From Alphaproteobacteria bacterium (lineage in GTDB: Bacteria; Pseudomonadota; Alphaproteobacteria; UBA2136; UBA6156), in contig JAIXQG010000001.1 in assembly GCA_027485835.1 (NCBI GenBank), positions 195,902-259,901 on the forward strand: a DNA stretch of 64,000 nt, in the 5' to 3' direction. Made by a program: the position numbers and the translations under genes. Below, in pieces: positions 31,187 through 39,068 of the stretch; position 1 is the first letter of the stretch, and each line of letters starts with the position of its first letter. The notes beneath the pieces were generated by a model, which ran no database searches, had not been told where the DNA came from, and was given only the letters and a program-made list of their open reading frames with translations.

Positions 31187-31331
31187 GCTGCGCGGTTGCG
31201 CTCCGATTCGGCTTGATTTTTTGTGTGTTGGTTTTAAGATGTTTGCAATCCGGGCCCCTCTGGCGGTTCAGTTTTTTGAAACGTGATGTCGGATAACTTC
31301 CTAACTATACAACAAATGATATGAGGCTTTG

Positions 31332-32321
31332 ATGGAGCTTTTTGACGGGCTTTTACTGGCAGAGTTTTTAGGTAAACCTGCTTGGATGTGGTGTGCGTTT
31401 ATAGCGATTGTGCTGGCGCTGCTTGCGTTTGACCTTGGTGTGTTACACCGCAAGACACATGAGGTGGATATTAAGGAAAGCCTTGTGCTTTCGGCGGGTT
31501 ATATAACCGTGGGGGTGGCGTTTGGCGCATGGGTGTGGTGGTACATGGGCGCGCAAAGCGGCATGGAATACCTGACCGGTTTTGCCGTGGAAAAAACCCT
31601 GGCGATGGATAACGTGTTCGTGATTGCCATGATATTCGGGTTTTTTGCGATACCGCGCCTGTACCAGCACCGCGTGCTGTTTTGGGGTATATTGGGCGTG
31701 ATTGTATTGCGCGCGATTATGATTGGTATCGGGGCGCCGTTGGTTGAGAACTTTGGCTGGATTTTGTACCTGTTTGCGGCCTTCCTTATTGCGACCGGTG
31801 TGAAGATGCTGTTTGTGGGTGATAGTGAGCCGGATATGGCCAAGAACCCCCTGCTGCTGTTTGTGAAAAAGCGCTTCCGTGTGACTGAGCAACTGCATGG
31901 TGAAGCGTTTTTTGTGAAAAAGACTGACCCTGCCACCGGCAAGGTAGTGCGTTACATGACGCCGCTTATGCTGGCGCTGATACTGATTGAAGTGGCTGAC
32001 GTGATTTTTGCTGTGGACAGCGTGCCGGCGATTTTCCTGATCACGACCGACCCCTTCCTTGTTTATACCTCGAACATATTCGCCATTTTGGGCCTGCGTG
32101 CGCTGTACTTTGCGCTGGCAGCGATGGTGCACCGGTTTGAGTATTTGAAGTATGCGCTTTCGATTCTGCTTATCTTTATCGGTGGTAAGGCCTTTGTGGC
32201 GTTGGCGTTGGGTTGGGAGAAATTCCCGCCGCTGTGGAGCCTGAGCATTACCTTTGCCATTCTGACGAGTGGGATTGTGTTCTCGCTTTGGAAAACACGC
32301 AAAGACCCCAGCGTTGTGTAA
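31332..32321 (+). CDS. TerC/Alx family membrane protein
   Basis: 329 residues from ATG 31332. About nine membrane spans with the TerC hallmarks: AFDLGVLHRKTHEV (about 34-47), EKTLAMDNVFVIAMIFGFF (about 87-105) and LIEVADVIFAVDSVPAIF (about 217-234). The acidic residues in these loops bind metal. Alx/TerC proteins export manganese or help load metal on exported proteins. I looked for the yybP-ykoY riboswitch upstream and did not see it. Confidence 0.85.
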   Translation: MELFDGLLLAEFLGKPAWMWCAFIAIVLALLAFDLGVLHRKTHEVDIKESLVLSAGYITVGVAFGAWVWWYMGAQSGMEYLTGFAVEKTLAMDNVFVIAMIFGFFAIPRLYQHRVLFWGILGVIVLRAIMIGIGAPLVENFGWILYLFAAFLIATGVKMLFVGDSEPDMAKNPLLLFVKKRFRVTEQLHGEAFFVKKTDPATGKVVRYMTPLMLALILIEVADVIFAVDSVPAIFLITTDPFLVYTSNIFAILGLRALYFALAAMVHRFEYLKYALSILLIFIGGKAFVALALGWEKFPPLWSLSITFAILTSGIVFSLWKTRKDPSVV

Positions 32322-32336
32322 GGCTGGGAAAGGTCA

Positions 32337-32369
32337 AAGGGGGCATAGGCCCCCTTTCCTGTTTTTTTG
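32337..32369. terminator. Terminator after terC-like gene
   Basis: AAGGGGGC/GCCCCCTT stem followed by TCCTGTTTTTTT; it lies between terC and the convergent TatD-like gene. Confidence 0.75.
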
Positions 32370-32374
32370 GTATT

Positions 32375-33559
32375 TTAACCTTTGGTTTGGAAGAGTTTTG
32401 CGAGGTTGGCGTTGGTGCTGAAGGTGAGATCCCTCTCCGGTGCGAACAGCATGCGCGTGGCGGACTCTATCGTATTTTTCAGGAACTTCGGTTGGTTGAA
32501 GTGGCCGGAGAAACCGTGCGGGGCGACCAATGCGCTGCCGGAGGCGAGTAGGCGTTTTTCAGGAGGCACGTTGCGGTAGAAGTGTGATTGGGGGAAGTCG
32601 GGCGTCGTGATTTCGGGTCGTAGAGCGGTAAACATGGTGTACTTGGCGATGAGTGCGGCTTCTTCCTCGTTCGCAATTACATCCAGCCAGATAAGCTGAG
32701 GCAGCTGTTCGGCTTGGGCCAGAACATCTGCCATGTGTTGCAGGCTTTGGCGGTGGGTGAGGATGACCGGCAAGCCGAAGTCGGCGGCGATATCCAGCTG
32801 CACCGCGAGCTGTTCTTTTTGCGCTTCCAGCTTATACGGTGCGAAGGGTTCGTCGATACCGATAGGCCCAAGGGCAATCAGTTTCGGGTTGCTGTTGAGC
32901 AGATTTGTGAGTGCTTCGTCGAGGGCATCCATGCTCGGCCACACTTGGCGCGGGCCTGCGCCGATGGCGCCGTAGACGCGGGGTTCATCCAGCGCCTTAA
33001 GCAGCGTGAGGAGCAGCATGTCTTCGGCGACGACCGAGCCCCCTTCTTCCAATTCTTCCTCGAGTGGTGCTTGCAGGACGATACCGACGATGCCCATGGT
33101 GAAGGGTGCCGCAGATTCGGCGGCGACGGCGCGGCGGTAGCCTTCGATATCCGCCATAGTCAGCGCGTGGTAGCAGGCATCTGTGCGCATGCGGGTGGAG
33201 AATTGCGGATGGGTGAGTGCCTCCCACAAATTACCCGGTGGCAGGCCCAAGGGTTGCGGTTTGCTGGGGGCTTCCGGCCGATTGGCGTCGGGCTCTGGCG
33301 GCAGGGGGGGCACGTCGGAATCGATGATTTCCTCCCCTACTCCGGCTTTGGAGCCGAAGACGATGCCCATGGTGGCGTTGTGTTTGGCGGCGAGTTGCGC
33401 GGCTTTTTTACCGTCTTCCGTATCGCTGGGCGGGGTCATCGCCTTGATGTCCGACTTGACCTCGTTCACGACGTCGTCGATGGAGTCGGTCAGCTGCTTA
33501 AAGAACCCCCCCAGACCTTTGGGTGGTGCTTTTTTGGAATTGGGATTCTCGGGAGCCAT
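32375..33559 (-). CDS. TatD-like protein lacking metal ligands
   Basis: 394 residues. The N-terminal 130 are Pro-rich and not TatD-like. From about 130 the chain follows the TatD barrel. Where TatD has GE.GLDY it has LGPIGIDEP, where TatD has IHTRDA it has LTHRQS, and the final TDAP is replaced (ASGSALVAP). Metal-binding residues therefore seem lost and nuclease activity is unlikely. It lies 12 bases downstream of the true tatD, so it is probably a diverged tandem copy with a structural or regulatory job. Confidence 0.65.
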   Translation of the reverse strand: MAPENPNSKKAPPKGLGGFFKQLTDSIDDVVNEVKSDIKAMTPPSDTEDGKKAAQLAAKHNATMGIVFGSKAGVGEEIIDSDVPPLPPEPDANRPEAPSKPQPLGLPPGNLWEALTHPQFSTRMRTDACYHALTMADIEGYRRAVAAESAAPFTMGIVGIVLQAPLEEELEEGGSVVAEDMLLLTLLKALDEPRVYGAIGAGPRQVWPSMDALDEALTNLLNSNPKLIALGPIGIDEPFAPYKLEAQKEQLAVQLDIAADFGLPVILTHRQSLQHMADVLAQAEQLPQLIWLDVIANEEEAALIAKYTMFTALRPEITTPDFPQSHFYRNVPPEKRLLASGSALVAPHGFSGHFNQPKFLKNTIESATRMLFAPERDLTFSTNANLAKLFQTKG

Positions 33560-33571
33560 AATGGTCTTACT

Positions 33572-34354
33572 TTACAGGACTGCCATGCGGCTGAACAGGC
33601 GGCGTGTGTTGTCGGCGGTGATTTTGGCGGCCTCCTCCGTGCTGCACTGCCACACTTTGGCGAGGGTCATGCAGGTGTGCGGCAGCAGGTGTGGGGCGTT
33701 GCGTTTGCCGCGGAAGGGGTCTGGCGCCAAGTACGGGGCGTCGGTTTCGATCAGCACTTTGTCGCGCGGGAGTTTGGAGGCGATATCGCGCAGCTCGTTC
33801 GACTTTTTAAAGGTGAGGATGCCGCTGAAGGAGATGTAGCCGCCTAGAGCAATCCCCTGCTCGGCCAGCCATTCGGTGCCGGTAAAGCAGTGGAGGACGA
33901 AGGGGGCTTTGGGGTGTTCCTTTAAAATGGCGATGGTGTCGGCTTCGGCGTCTCGGGTGTGGATGACGGCGGGAAGGCCTGTTTTAGTGCAGGCTTCCAA
34001 ATGCGTGTGGAAGCTGGCGTGCTGTTGGGATTTGGGAGAGTTTTCGTAGAAGTAATCCAGCCCCGTTTCGCCTAGTGCGACGACCTTTGGGTGCTCGGCA
34101 ATGGCGAGGAGTTCGTCGAGTTTGATTAGGTCTTCTTCGGCTACGTCTTGCGGGTGGATACCGGCGGCCATGAAGACTTCCGGGTGGGTTTGGCAGATGT
34201 GTAAGGAGGGCATCCACTCGGCACGGCGGCAGGCGATGTTGACCATTTGCTGTACCCCAGCGGCGGTGGCGGTGCTGATGAGTTGCGCGGTGGAAAGAGC
34301 CGGTTCTTCTGTTTGGAAGCGGCTGTGCATCAAATGCGTATGACTATCAATCAT
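33572..34354 (-). CDS. tatD: TatD family metal-dependent deoxyribonuclease
   Basis: 260 residues, normal TatD length. All metal ligands are visible: HTH (residues 5-7), GETGLDYFYE (about 95-104), IHTRDA (about 131), HCFTG (about 156) and ETDAPYL (about 206). TatD enzymes are 3'-5' exonucleases on single-stranded DNA or RNA. Its start follows holB by two bases in the usual holB-tatD order. Confidence 0.9.
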   Translation of the reverse strand: MIDSHTHLMHSRFQTEEPALSTAQLISTATAAGVQQMVNIACRRAEWMPSLHICQTHPEVFMAAGIHPQDVAEEDLIKLDELLAIAEHPKVVALGETGLDYFYENSPKSQQHASFHTHLEACTKTGLPAVIHTRDAEADTIAILKEHPKAPFVLHCFTGTEWLAEQGIALGGYISFSGILTFKKSNELRDIASKLPRDKVLIETDAPYLAPDPFRGKRNAPHLLPHTCMTLAKVWQCSTEEAAKITADNTRRLFSRMAVL

Positions 34355-34356
34355 GA

Positions 34357-35247
34357 TTACTTAATATTCTCGTAGATGGTTTGCGCGGTTTCGTTTACCA
34401 GTGCGGGGGTGATGTTTTTGTCGGCGGCGTCTCTCTGCAAGGCGGCGAGTTTGAAATAGGCCTCGGCATGCGGCAGGCTAGTTTGGTGTTGGGCCAGATG
34501 CTGCATGAGAATGGAAATGTAGTTAGGTGTGGCGAGGCTTGGTTTTTGGCCGGATTGCAGAGCGATAAGAGCCTCGGCCCGCGCTTTGGCGGCGTTGCCG
34601 ATGACGGTGCCCGGGCAGCCGGAGGCGACGGTGGTGAGGGAGACGTCCGCCCCCTGCTCTTTCAACACTTCGCGCGTTTCTTCCGTAGACAGCGGCAGCA
34701 AAGGCATGAGGCGGCAGCGGCTGCGGATGGTGGGCAGGGTTGCCGAAAGCTGGTGGGCGATGAGGATGAAGAAGATGCCCGGGCGCGGTTCTTCCAGCGT
34801 TTTAAGCAGTGTGTTGGCGGCTTCGGTGGTAAGGTCTTCCAAGCTATCGACAGTCACCGTACGGGCGGTGTCGGCGGTGCGGAGGAGGTTTTCTAACAGC
34901 GTTTGTACCTGCTTGATGCCGATGGATTTTTTGCCGTCGTCCGGTTGCAGCACATAATAGTCTGGGCAGCTTTCGGCTTGGATTTGGGCCCAGACGGGGC
35001 TGGATTGGTTAAAGGCCAAGGGCCCCTGCTCGGGTGCCGCGTTCACGGGGGCGCCGAACATGTCGACCTCGGTGCTGGCTGCCTCGGCCGGGCCGCAGAT
35101 GAGGCGGAGGGCCAGATTTTCCGCCAGCACGCGTTTGCCGATGCCTTGCGGGCCGTGCAGGAGGATGGCGTGGGGGAAACGGCCGGACTCCAGCAACTTG
35201 GCAAGCTGGGCTTGGGCGGAGTGGTGGCCGATGAGTGACGTAAACAT
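34357..35247 (-). CDS. holB: DNA polymerase III delta-prime subunit
   Basis: 296 residues. An AAA+ clamp-loader fold: Walker A HGPQGIGKRVLAENLA (about 31-46), the DLTTEAANTLLKTLEEP motif (about 135) and SRC sensor region (TIRSRCRLMPL). Delta-prime helps open the sliding clamp onto DNA. Start ATG 35247 gives the usual FTSLIGHHSAQ beginning; longer in-frame starts exist but no ribosome site stands out. Located in the common tmk-holB-tatD neighbourhood, here interrupted by an inserted segment. Confidence 0.85.
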   Translation of the reverse strand: MFTSLIGHHSAQAQLAKLLESGRFPHAILLHGPQGIGKRVLAENLALRLICGPAEAASTEVDMFGAPVNAAPEQGPLAFNQSSPVWAQIQAESCPDYYVLQPDDGKKSIGIKQVQTLLENLLRTADTARTVTVDSLEDLTTEAANTLLKTLEEPRPGIFFILIAHQLSATLPTIRSRCRLMPLLPLSTEETREVLKEQGADVSLTTVASGCPGTVIGNAAKARAEALIALQSGQKPSLATPNYISILMQHLAQHQTSLPHAEAYFKLAALQRDAADKNITPALVNETAQTIYENIK

Positions 35248-35313
35248 GGCGCCAGAATAGCAGGATATGCGGTTGGCAGGTAGAGCGGCGGGGGAAAAAT
35301 TCAAGGGGCGGAC

Positions 35314-35365
35314 GTCTCTCTTATACGAGAGGCGGGTAGGGCTGAGTCTCTCGTATAAGAGATAC
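35314..35365. repeat. Pair of 20-bp palindromes (operator-like), module B
   Basis: GTCTCTCTTATACGAGAGGC (35314-35333) and GTCTCTCGTATAAGAGATAC (35346-35365), imperfect palindromes with TATA centres. They are the module B equivalents of 6751-6802. CATTTATGAAATAACC follows at 35384-35399, identical in both modules. Confidence 0.55.
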
Positions 35366-35614
35366 TTTTGGAAGGGTGTGCATCATTTATGAAATAACCG
35401 GTATGTGTTGCTTGAAGCCGGTTTGAGACGCTCCATGCTGGTTGCGTAGAGTGACGCACCGGAGCATTTTAATCGCTAATCGCGAAGCTTTATGCGTTTT
35501 GCCGCCGAACCCTTCTGATGACTACACCTGCACAAAAAAACGGAGAACCAAGGACCTGACCCCTTAAGTTCTCCGTGCAGCGGCTCAGTCAGACATGTTG
35601 AAGAAAGAAAAGAC
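35366..35614 (+). promoter_or_regulatory. Structured leader of small membrane-peptide gene (module B)
   Basis: No gene is seen from 35248 to 35614. This part keeps the leader features of module A in the same order: CATTTATGAAATAACC, CTTGAAGCCG, ACGCACC..AGCATTT, TCGC..AATCGCGAAGCT (35461-35490) and the opposing terminator stem. Predicted transcript start is near 35400, giving a leader of about 215 bases. Confidence 0.45.
35533..35576 (-). terminator. Rho-independent terminator of antisense RNA (module B)
   Basis: On the minus strand ACGGAGAAC (35576-35568) pairs with GTTCTCCGT (35548-35540) and is followed by TTTTTTT. It opposes the small gene at 35615, as in module A. Confidence 0.65.
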
Positions 35615-35773
35615 ATGCCAAACGAAACTACCTCTGCCTCGATAGTCGGTGCGCTTCTGGAATTCCTGAAGCAGCTTCTCGACCTGATAGTGGAGCAACC
35701 TTGGGCCTTTTTGGGCTTTTTGATTGCTGTGCTTCGGCTTGTTCTCGAATGGATGAGACGCCGGAAGGGTTGA
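35615..35773 (+). CDS. Small membrane peptide, candidate type I toxin (module B)
   Basis: 52 residues from ATG 35615, with AAGAAAG upstream. An amphipathic start (SIVGALLEFLKQLLDLI), a hydrophobic segment (AFLGFLIAVLRLVL, about 31-44) and a basic tail (EWMRRRKG). Same layout as the 55-residue peptide of 6337-6504. Both genes are followed by a GCGCGAATGC hairpin and AAGTCAAGTATACA. Size, membrane segment, basic tail and antisense unit together suggest a type I toxin. Confidence 0.5.
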   Translation: MPNETTSASIVGALLEFLKQLLDLIVEQPWAFLGFLIAVLRLVLEWMRRRKG

Positions 35774-35823
35774 TAAGTAACTGATTACGGTAGCGTGGGG
35801 CGCGAATGCCCCCGTTACTGACC

Positions 35824-35851
35824 ACGATAGCAGATGGTAGATTTAAGTCAA
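35824..35851 (-). promoter_or_regulatory. Putative promoter for antisense RNA (module B)
   Basis: On the minus strand TTGACT (35851-35846), 16 bases, TATCGT (35829-35824). It is placed about 70 bases beyond the small gene, as at 6264-6292 for module A. Confidence 0.5.
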
Positions 35852-35884
35852 GTATACATTTTATATGACATTTATACCAACAAC

Positions 35885-35916
35885 CAAGGCTCCTCCCCTG
35901 ATGGGAAGGAGCCTTG
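35885..35916. terminator. Hairpin terminator beside second tmk
   Basis: AAGGCTCCT/AGGAGCCTT stem, followed by GAGTTGTTT on the right and GGTTGTTGG on the left strand. It lies just past the stop of the gene at 35923. Confidence 0.5.
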
Positions 35917-35922
35917 AGTTGT

Positions 35923-36564
35923 TTATGCGGCGAAGAGTTTTTCTACGTGCGGTTTGATGGCGGCGAAGACGTCATCTTCCGGCTGGTTACCGTCGATGAC
36001 TACGACGTTCGGCAGGTCGCGGTAGTGGAGGTAGCCTTCGCGGATACGTCGCTTTTCGGATAGTTCCAAATCGTCGTAGCGGCGGCCCTCCCCACGGTTG
36101 GTGCGGGTACGGGACAGCGAAACTTCGGCGGGGATATCCAGTAGCAGTGTGAGGTCGGGCCATGCGGGGCGCAGCACTGGAAACATCATGTCTTCCATTT
36201 GCTGCCACTCAATCCAATCGGCGGGCGACTTAAGCGAGTAGCCCTGATAGGCGAAGATGCCGAGGTTGAAACGGTCGCTGACGAGTGAGGTGCCCTTCTG
36301 TAGCGTGGGGTGGATGACCTGTTCGATCATATCCACCTTGATGGCGGCGAAGAGTAGAAACTCACTGCGGCGCGAGAGGCCGTTGGCGTAGGAATGCGGG
36401 TCCTTCAGGATAGGCCGCAGATAGGCACCGAGCGGGCCGCTTTCGGGGTCCTTCGCTTGCATGACGTTATGCCCGAGAGACTGGACAAGATGGGTTACAC
36501 GAGGGGTTTGCGTGGTTTTACCCGCGCCGTTCATCCCCTCTAGGACTATAAACTTACCTTTCAT
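35923..36564 (-). CDS. Second thymidylate-kinase-like P-loop kinase
   Basis: 213 residues. P-loop FIVLEGMNGAGKTTQ (5-19), LVSDRFNLGIFAYQGYS (about 93-109) in place of the DR(Y/F) motif, and LTLLLDIPAEVSLSR (about 137). These are the marks of thymidylate kinase, which makes dTDP from dTMP. A canonical tmk follows at 36678, so this is a diverged extra copy or a kinase for another nucleotide. Its promoter carries GTATACA and CGTTCAG like the Sel1-like genes, unlike the rest of the holB operon. Confidence 0.7.
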   Translation of the reverse strand: MKGKFIVLEGMNGAGKTTQTPRVTHLVQSLGHNVMQAKDPESGPLGAYLRPILKDPHSYANGLSRRSEFLLFAAIKVDMIEQVIHPTLQKGTSLVSDRFNLGIFAYQGYSLKSPADWIEWQQMEDMMFPVLRPAWPDLTLLLDIPAEVSLSRTRTNRGEGRRYDDLELSEKRRIREGYLHYRDLPNVVVIDGNQPEDDVFAAIKPHVEKLFAA

Positions 36565-36578
36565 GGGATGTTCCTTCT

Positions 36579-36613
36579 CTGAACGAGATGAGAGTAGTGA
36601 ATATTATGTATAC
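36579..36613 (-). promoter_or_regulatory. Putative promoter with GTATACA / CGTTCAG signature
   Basis: On the minus strand GTATACATAAT begins at 36613; 21 bases after GTATACA comes CGTTCAG (36585-36579), then AAGGA and the ATG at 36564. Same two elements and spacing as upstream of 18955 and 19548. Confidence 0.45.
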
Positions 36614-36636
36614 GACAATGTTTTCGGGAGGGCAAG

Positions 36637-36660
36637 CGAAAGGGGGGCTTGTGCCCCCCT
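36637..36660 (-). terminator. Terminator downstream of tmk
   Basis: AGGGGGGC/GCCCCCCT stem followed on the minus strand by TTTCGC, 18 bases past the tmk stop. Confidence 0.6.
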
Positions 36661-36677
36661 GCCCTTGTATTCCGCCC

Positions 36678-37325
36678 CTAAATGGCGGGTTGAAGGTTGG
36701 TGCCGAAGCGCTGGTTGATGGTGCTGAGGATAGCGGCGTGCACCTGCTGCGGGGTTTGGGCAGCGTTGATGAGCTGGTGGGTGTCGGGGTGTTTGGCCAC
36801 TTGCTCCAAGTATCCGGCGCGGTTTTTGGTATGGAAATCTGTGCCGACGCTTTCCATGCGGCTTTCGGCCAAGCCTTCGGCAAACAACGGGTCCTTGCGG
36901 CCTAAGCCCACTTCGACGGGGACATCCAGCACCAGCATGAGGTCGGGGCGGGTGTCTTCGATGGCGAAGTTGGTCAGGGTTTCCAAAATGTCCAGACTGA
37001 GTCCGCGCCCGTAGCCTTGGAAGACCAAGGTGGTGAGATAGGTACGGTCGGACAGCACGAATTTACCTTCGGCCAAGGCTGGGCGCACCAGTGTGCGTAT
37101 GGTATGGCGGCGGTCGGCGCTAAACAGCAAAGCTTCGGTGACGCCGTCGAGTTTGTCGGCGTGGCCGGTGAGAAGGATTTCCCGCAGTTGTTTGCCGACG
37201 TCGGTCGCGCCCGGCTCGCGCACCAGAATGTACTCTTGTTCGGCTTGGGCGAAGCTGTCGGCCAGCGCCTTCATTTGGGTGGTTTTACCGGCGCCGTCGG
37301 GGCCTTCCAGTGCGATGTAGGGCAT
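36678..37325 (-). CDS. tmk: Thymidylate kinase
   Basis: 215 residues from ATG 37325. P-loop YIALEGPDGAGKTTQ (3-17), FVLSDRTYLTTLVFQGYGRG (about 88-107) with the DR motif, and LMLVLDVPVEVGLGR (about 130). It phosphorylates dTMP to dTDP for DNA synthesis. The genes dacC-like, Nudix, tmk, holB and tatD all point left, as in many alphaproteobacteria. Confidence 0.9.
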   Translation of the reverse strand: MPYIALEGPDGAGKTTQMKALADSFAQAEQEYILVREPGATDVGKQLREILLTGHADKLDGVTEALLFSADRRHTIRTLVRPALAEGKFVLSDRTYLTTLVFQGYGRGLSLDILETLTNFAIEDTRPDLMLVLDVPVEVGLGRKDPLFAEGLAESRMESVGTDFHTKNRAGYLEQVAKHPDTHQLINAAQTPQQVHAAILSTINQRFGTNLQPAI

Positions 37326-37330
37326 GGGGG

Positions 37331-37807
37331 TTAGACCTTTTTTTCCGCAAGGGGCTGGCCCAAGCGGGGTTGGAATGTGCCTGCCAAGCACAGGTGCGGC
37401 GGTTTGGGTGTAATAACATCGAAGAACTCGGGGAACGTGTTCTCCGGCAGGTTATTGAGAGCAAACCAATGCATGCCTGCGCAGGTAGCGGGCTCGGTAT
37501 TGGAGGGTGTGCCCTGCCATTTTGTTATTTTGTAGTAAAGATTGAGACCGTCGAGGCCATCTTTCCGACGAATGTGATGCATGCCGATGAAGTGGATGCC
37601 CTCTTCTTCTACAGCCACACCCAGTTCTTCTTGAGCTTCGCGCTTGATGACATTCAGCACGTGCTCGTTGGGCTCGAAGTGGCCGCCGGGAAGGCTCCAG
37701 AACCCATCGGCAAAGCCGGTGTTCTGGCGGAGGTGGAGGAGCACTTCGCCCTGCGGATTTTCGAGTACGAAAAGGACCGCAGGGACGAGAGTGTGCCGCT
37801 CCGCCAT
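37331..37807 (-). CDS. Nudix hydrolase
   Basis: 158 residues. The Nudix box is complete: GGHFEPNEHV, then REAQEELGV (about 42-64), with the metal-binding Glu residues in place. Nudix enzymes hydrolyse nucleoside diphosphates linked to another group; the substrate is not evident. It lies five bases upstream of tmk and follows the carboxypeptidase gene, so probably in the same transcript. Confidence 0.85.
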   Translation of the reverse strand: MAERHTLVPAVLFVLENPQGEVLLHLRQNTGFADGFWSLPGGHFEPNEHVLNVIKREAQEELGVAVEEEGIHFIGMHHIRRKDGLDGLNLYYKITKWQGTPSNTEPATCAGMHWFALNNLPENTFPEFFDVITPKPPHLCLAGTFQPRLGQPLAEKKV

Positions 37808-37814
37808 AGGTTAC

Positions 37815-38984
37815 CTAGAAACCGAACTTGCTGCCGAGGGTTTGCAGGAAGCGGCCTGCGAAGCCGGCTTGCTCGACCGGTTGCTGCACCACCAGTGCGC
37901 TGGTGAGCTGCTGGCCGTTGCCGAGAGTGACGGTGATTTCGCCTACCGGTTTGTCGGCTGGAATCGGGGCTACGAGCGGTTTGTCGTATTTGACCGTGGC
38001 CTTGGCTTCGCCGGGGGCGGAGCGGTTGAGGTAGGCCTTCATGGTCTCCGGTACGGTCAGGTTTACCTTGCTCACGTTACCGTGCCAGACGGGTACGTCG
38101 GTAACGATGGGGTCGCCCGCACGGAAGATTTCCTTAGTAGCATGGCTGGCGAAGATGGTGCGGTAGGCTTGCAGGCTGGTGCCTTCGCGCTCGGAGAATC
38201 CGCTGGTGCCCATCACGACGACTACGAGGCGTTCTCCGCCTTGTACCGCGGTGGAGGCCAAGTGGTAGCCGCTCTCTTCGGTGTGGCCGGTTTTGCCGGC
38301 GTCGATGCCGACATCGGCGTGCAGCAGGCCGTTACGGTTTTGCTGGGTGATGTTGTTCCAGACGAAGGACTCTTCCGCCAGATACTTTTTGTACTCGGGG
38401 AAGTCGCGGAAGATGGCGGTCATCAGCATGGCGATATCGTGCGCGGTGGTGCGTTGCGCGGGGTCCGGCATGCCGGAGGCGTTGCGGAAGGTGGTGTGGG
38501 TCATGTCCAAGTCCGCCGCCTTCTTGTTCATCATCTCGGCGAAGCCTTCTTCGGTACCGCCGAGTTGCTCGGCGATGGCGACGCAGGCGTCGTTACCGCT
38601 GACAATCGCGATGCCCTTGATGAGCATTTCTACCGGCACGGGCTTGCCGACCTCGATAAACATTTTGCTGCCTTGGGTGCGCCAGGCTTTTTCCGACACG
38701 TTTACCGGCGTTTGCAGGGTGATACGGTTTTCCTTCAGGGCCTCAAACGTCAGGTAGAGGGTCATCAGTTTGGTGAGGCTGGCGGGGCCTGCCAACATAT
38801 CGCCGTTGTCGTTCACCAGCACCGTGCCGGTATCCGGGTGGTACACGTACAAAGCCTTGGTGTATTGCGAAACGGGCGCGGTGGACGATGCATCGGCTGC
38901 GGCCGGAACGGTGGTTGCGGTTTGGGCCAGTACGCTGGTGGAGACGGTGGCGGCGAGTACAAGTGAGAGAATGACGCGTTTCAT
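37815..38984 (-). CDS. D-alanyl-D-alanine carboxypeptidase (DacA/DacC-like)
   Basis: 389 residues from ATG 38984, which begins a clear signal peptide (VILSLVLAATVSTSVLA). The penicillin-binding triad is seen: SLTK (Ser69), SGND (about 130) and KTGHT (about 240). A C-terminal beta domain (about 290-385) is the usual PBP5 tail, ending in an amphipathic anchor. It trims the terminal D-Ala from peptidoglycan peptides in the periplasm. Confidence 0.9.
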   Translation of the reverse strand: MKRVILSLVLAATVSTSVLAQTATTVPAAADASSTAPVSQYTKALYVYHPDTGTVLVNDNGDMLAGPASLTKLMTLYLTFEALKENRITLQTPVNVSEKAWRTQGSKMFIEVGKPVPVEMLIKGIAIVSGNDACVAIAEQLGGTEEGFAEMMNKKAADLDMTHTTFRNASGMPDPAQRTTAHDIAMLMTAIFRDFPEYKKYLAEESFVWNNITQQNRNGLLHADVGIDAGKTGHTEESGYHLASTAVQGGERLVVVVMGTSGFSEREGTSLQAYRTIFASHATKEIFRAGDPIVTDVPVWHGNVSKVNLTVPETMKAYLNRSAPGEAKATVKYDKPLVAPIPADKPVGEITVTLGNGQQLTSALVVQQPVEQAGFAGRFLQTLGSKFGF

Positions 38985-39068
38985 GGGCCTTAGGTTAGGA
39001 CGATATGCGCTGCACGACAAGACAAAGGCCCCCTTACGGAGGCCAAGGTTTAGGCAGTTGGTTGTGAA

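Larger units (their letters stand above)
35533..35817 (-). ncRNA. Putative cis-antisense RNA of small membrane-peptide gene (module B)
   Basis: Bounded by a promoter on the minus strand (TTGACT at 35851-35846, 16-base spacer, TATCGT at 35829-35824) and the terminator above: about 285 nt, complementary to all of 35615-35773 and its ribosome site. Its 5' end forms GGGGGCATTCGCGCCCC, matching the first hairpin of the module A RNA. Transcript ends are inferred. Confidence 0.45.

Noticed and set aside
31190..31331. Looked for a yybP-ykoY manganese riboswitch before the TerC/Alx gene.
   Set aside because: The conserved core of that riboswitch is not visible; only short weak hairpins are present.
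35628..35825. A 65-residue frame on the minus strand within the antisense RNA of module B.
   Set aside because: Low-complexity Ser/Arg composition, no counterpart in module A and no ribosome site; the RNA itself is the better explanation.
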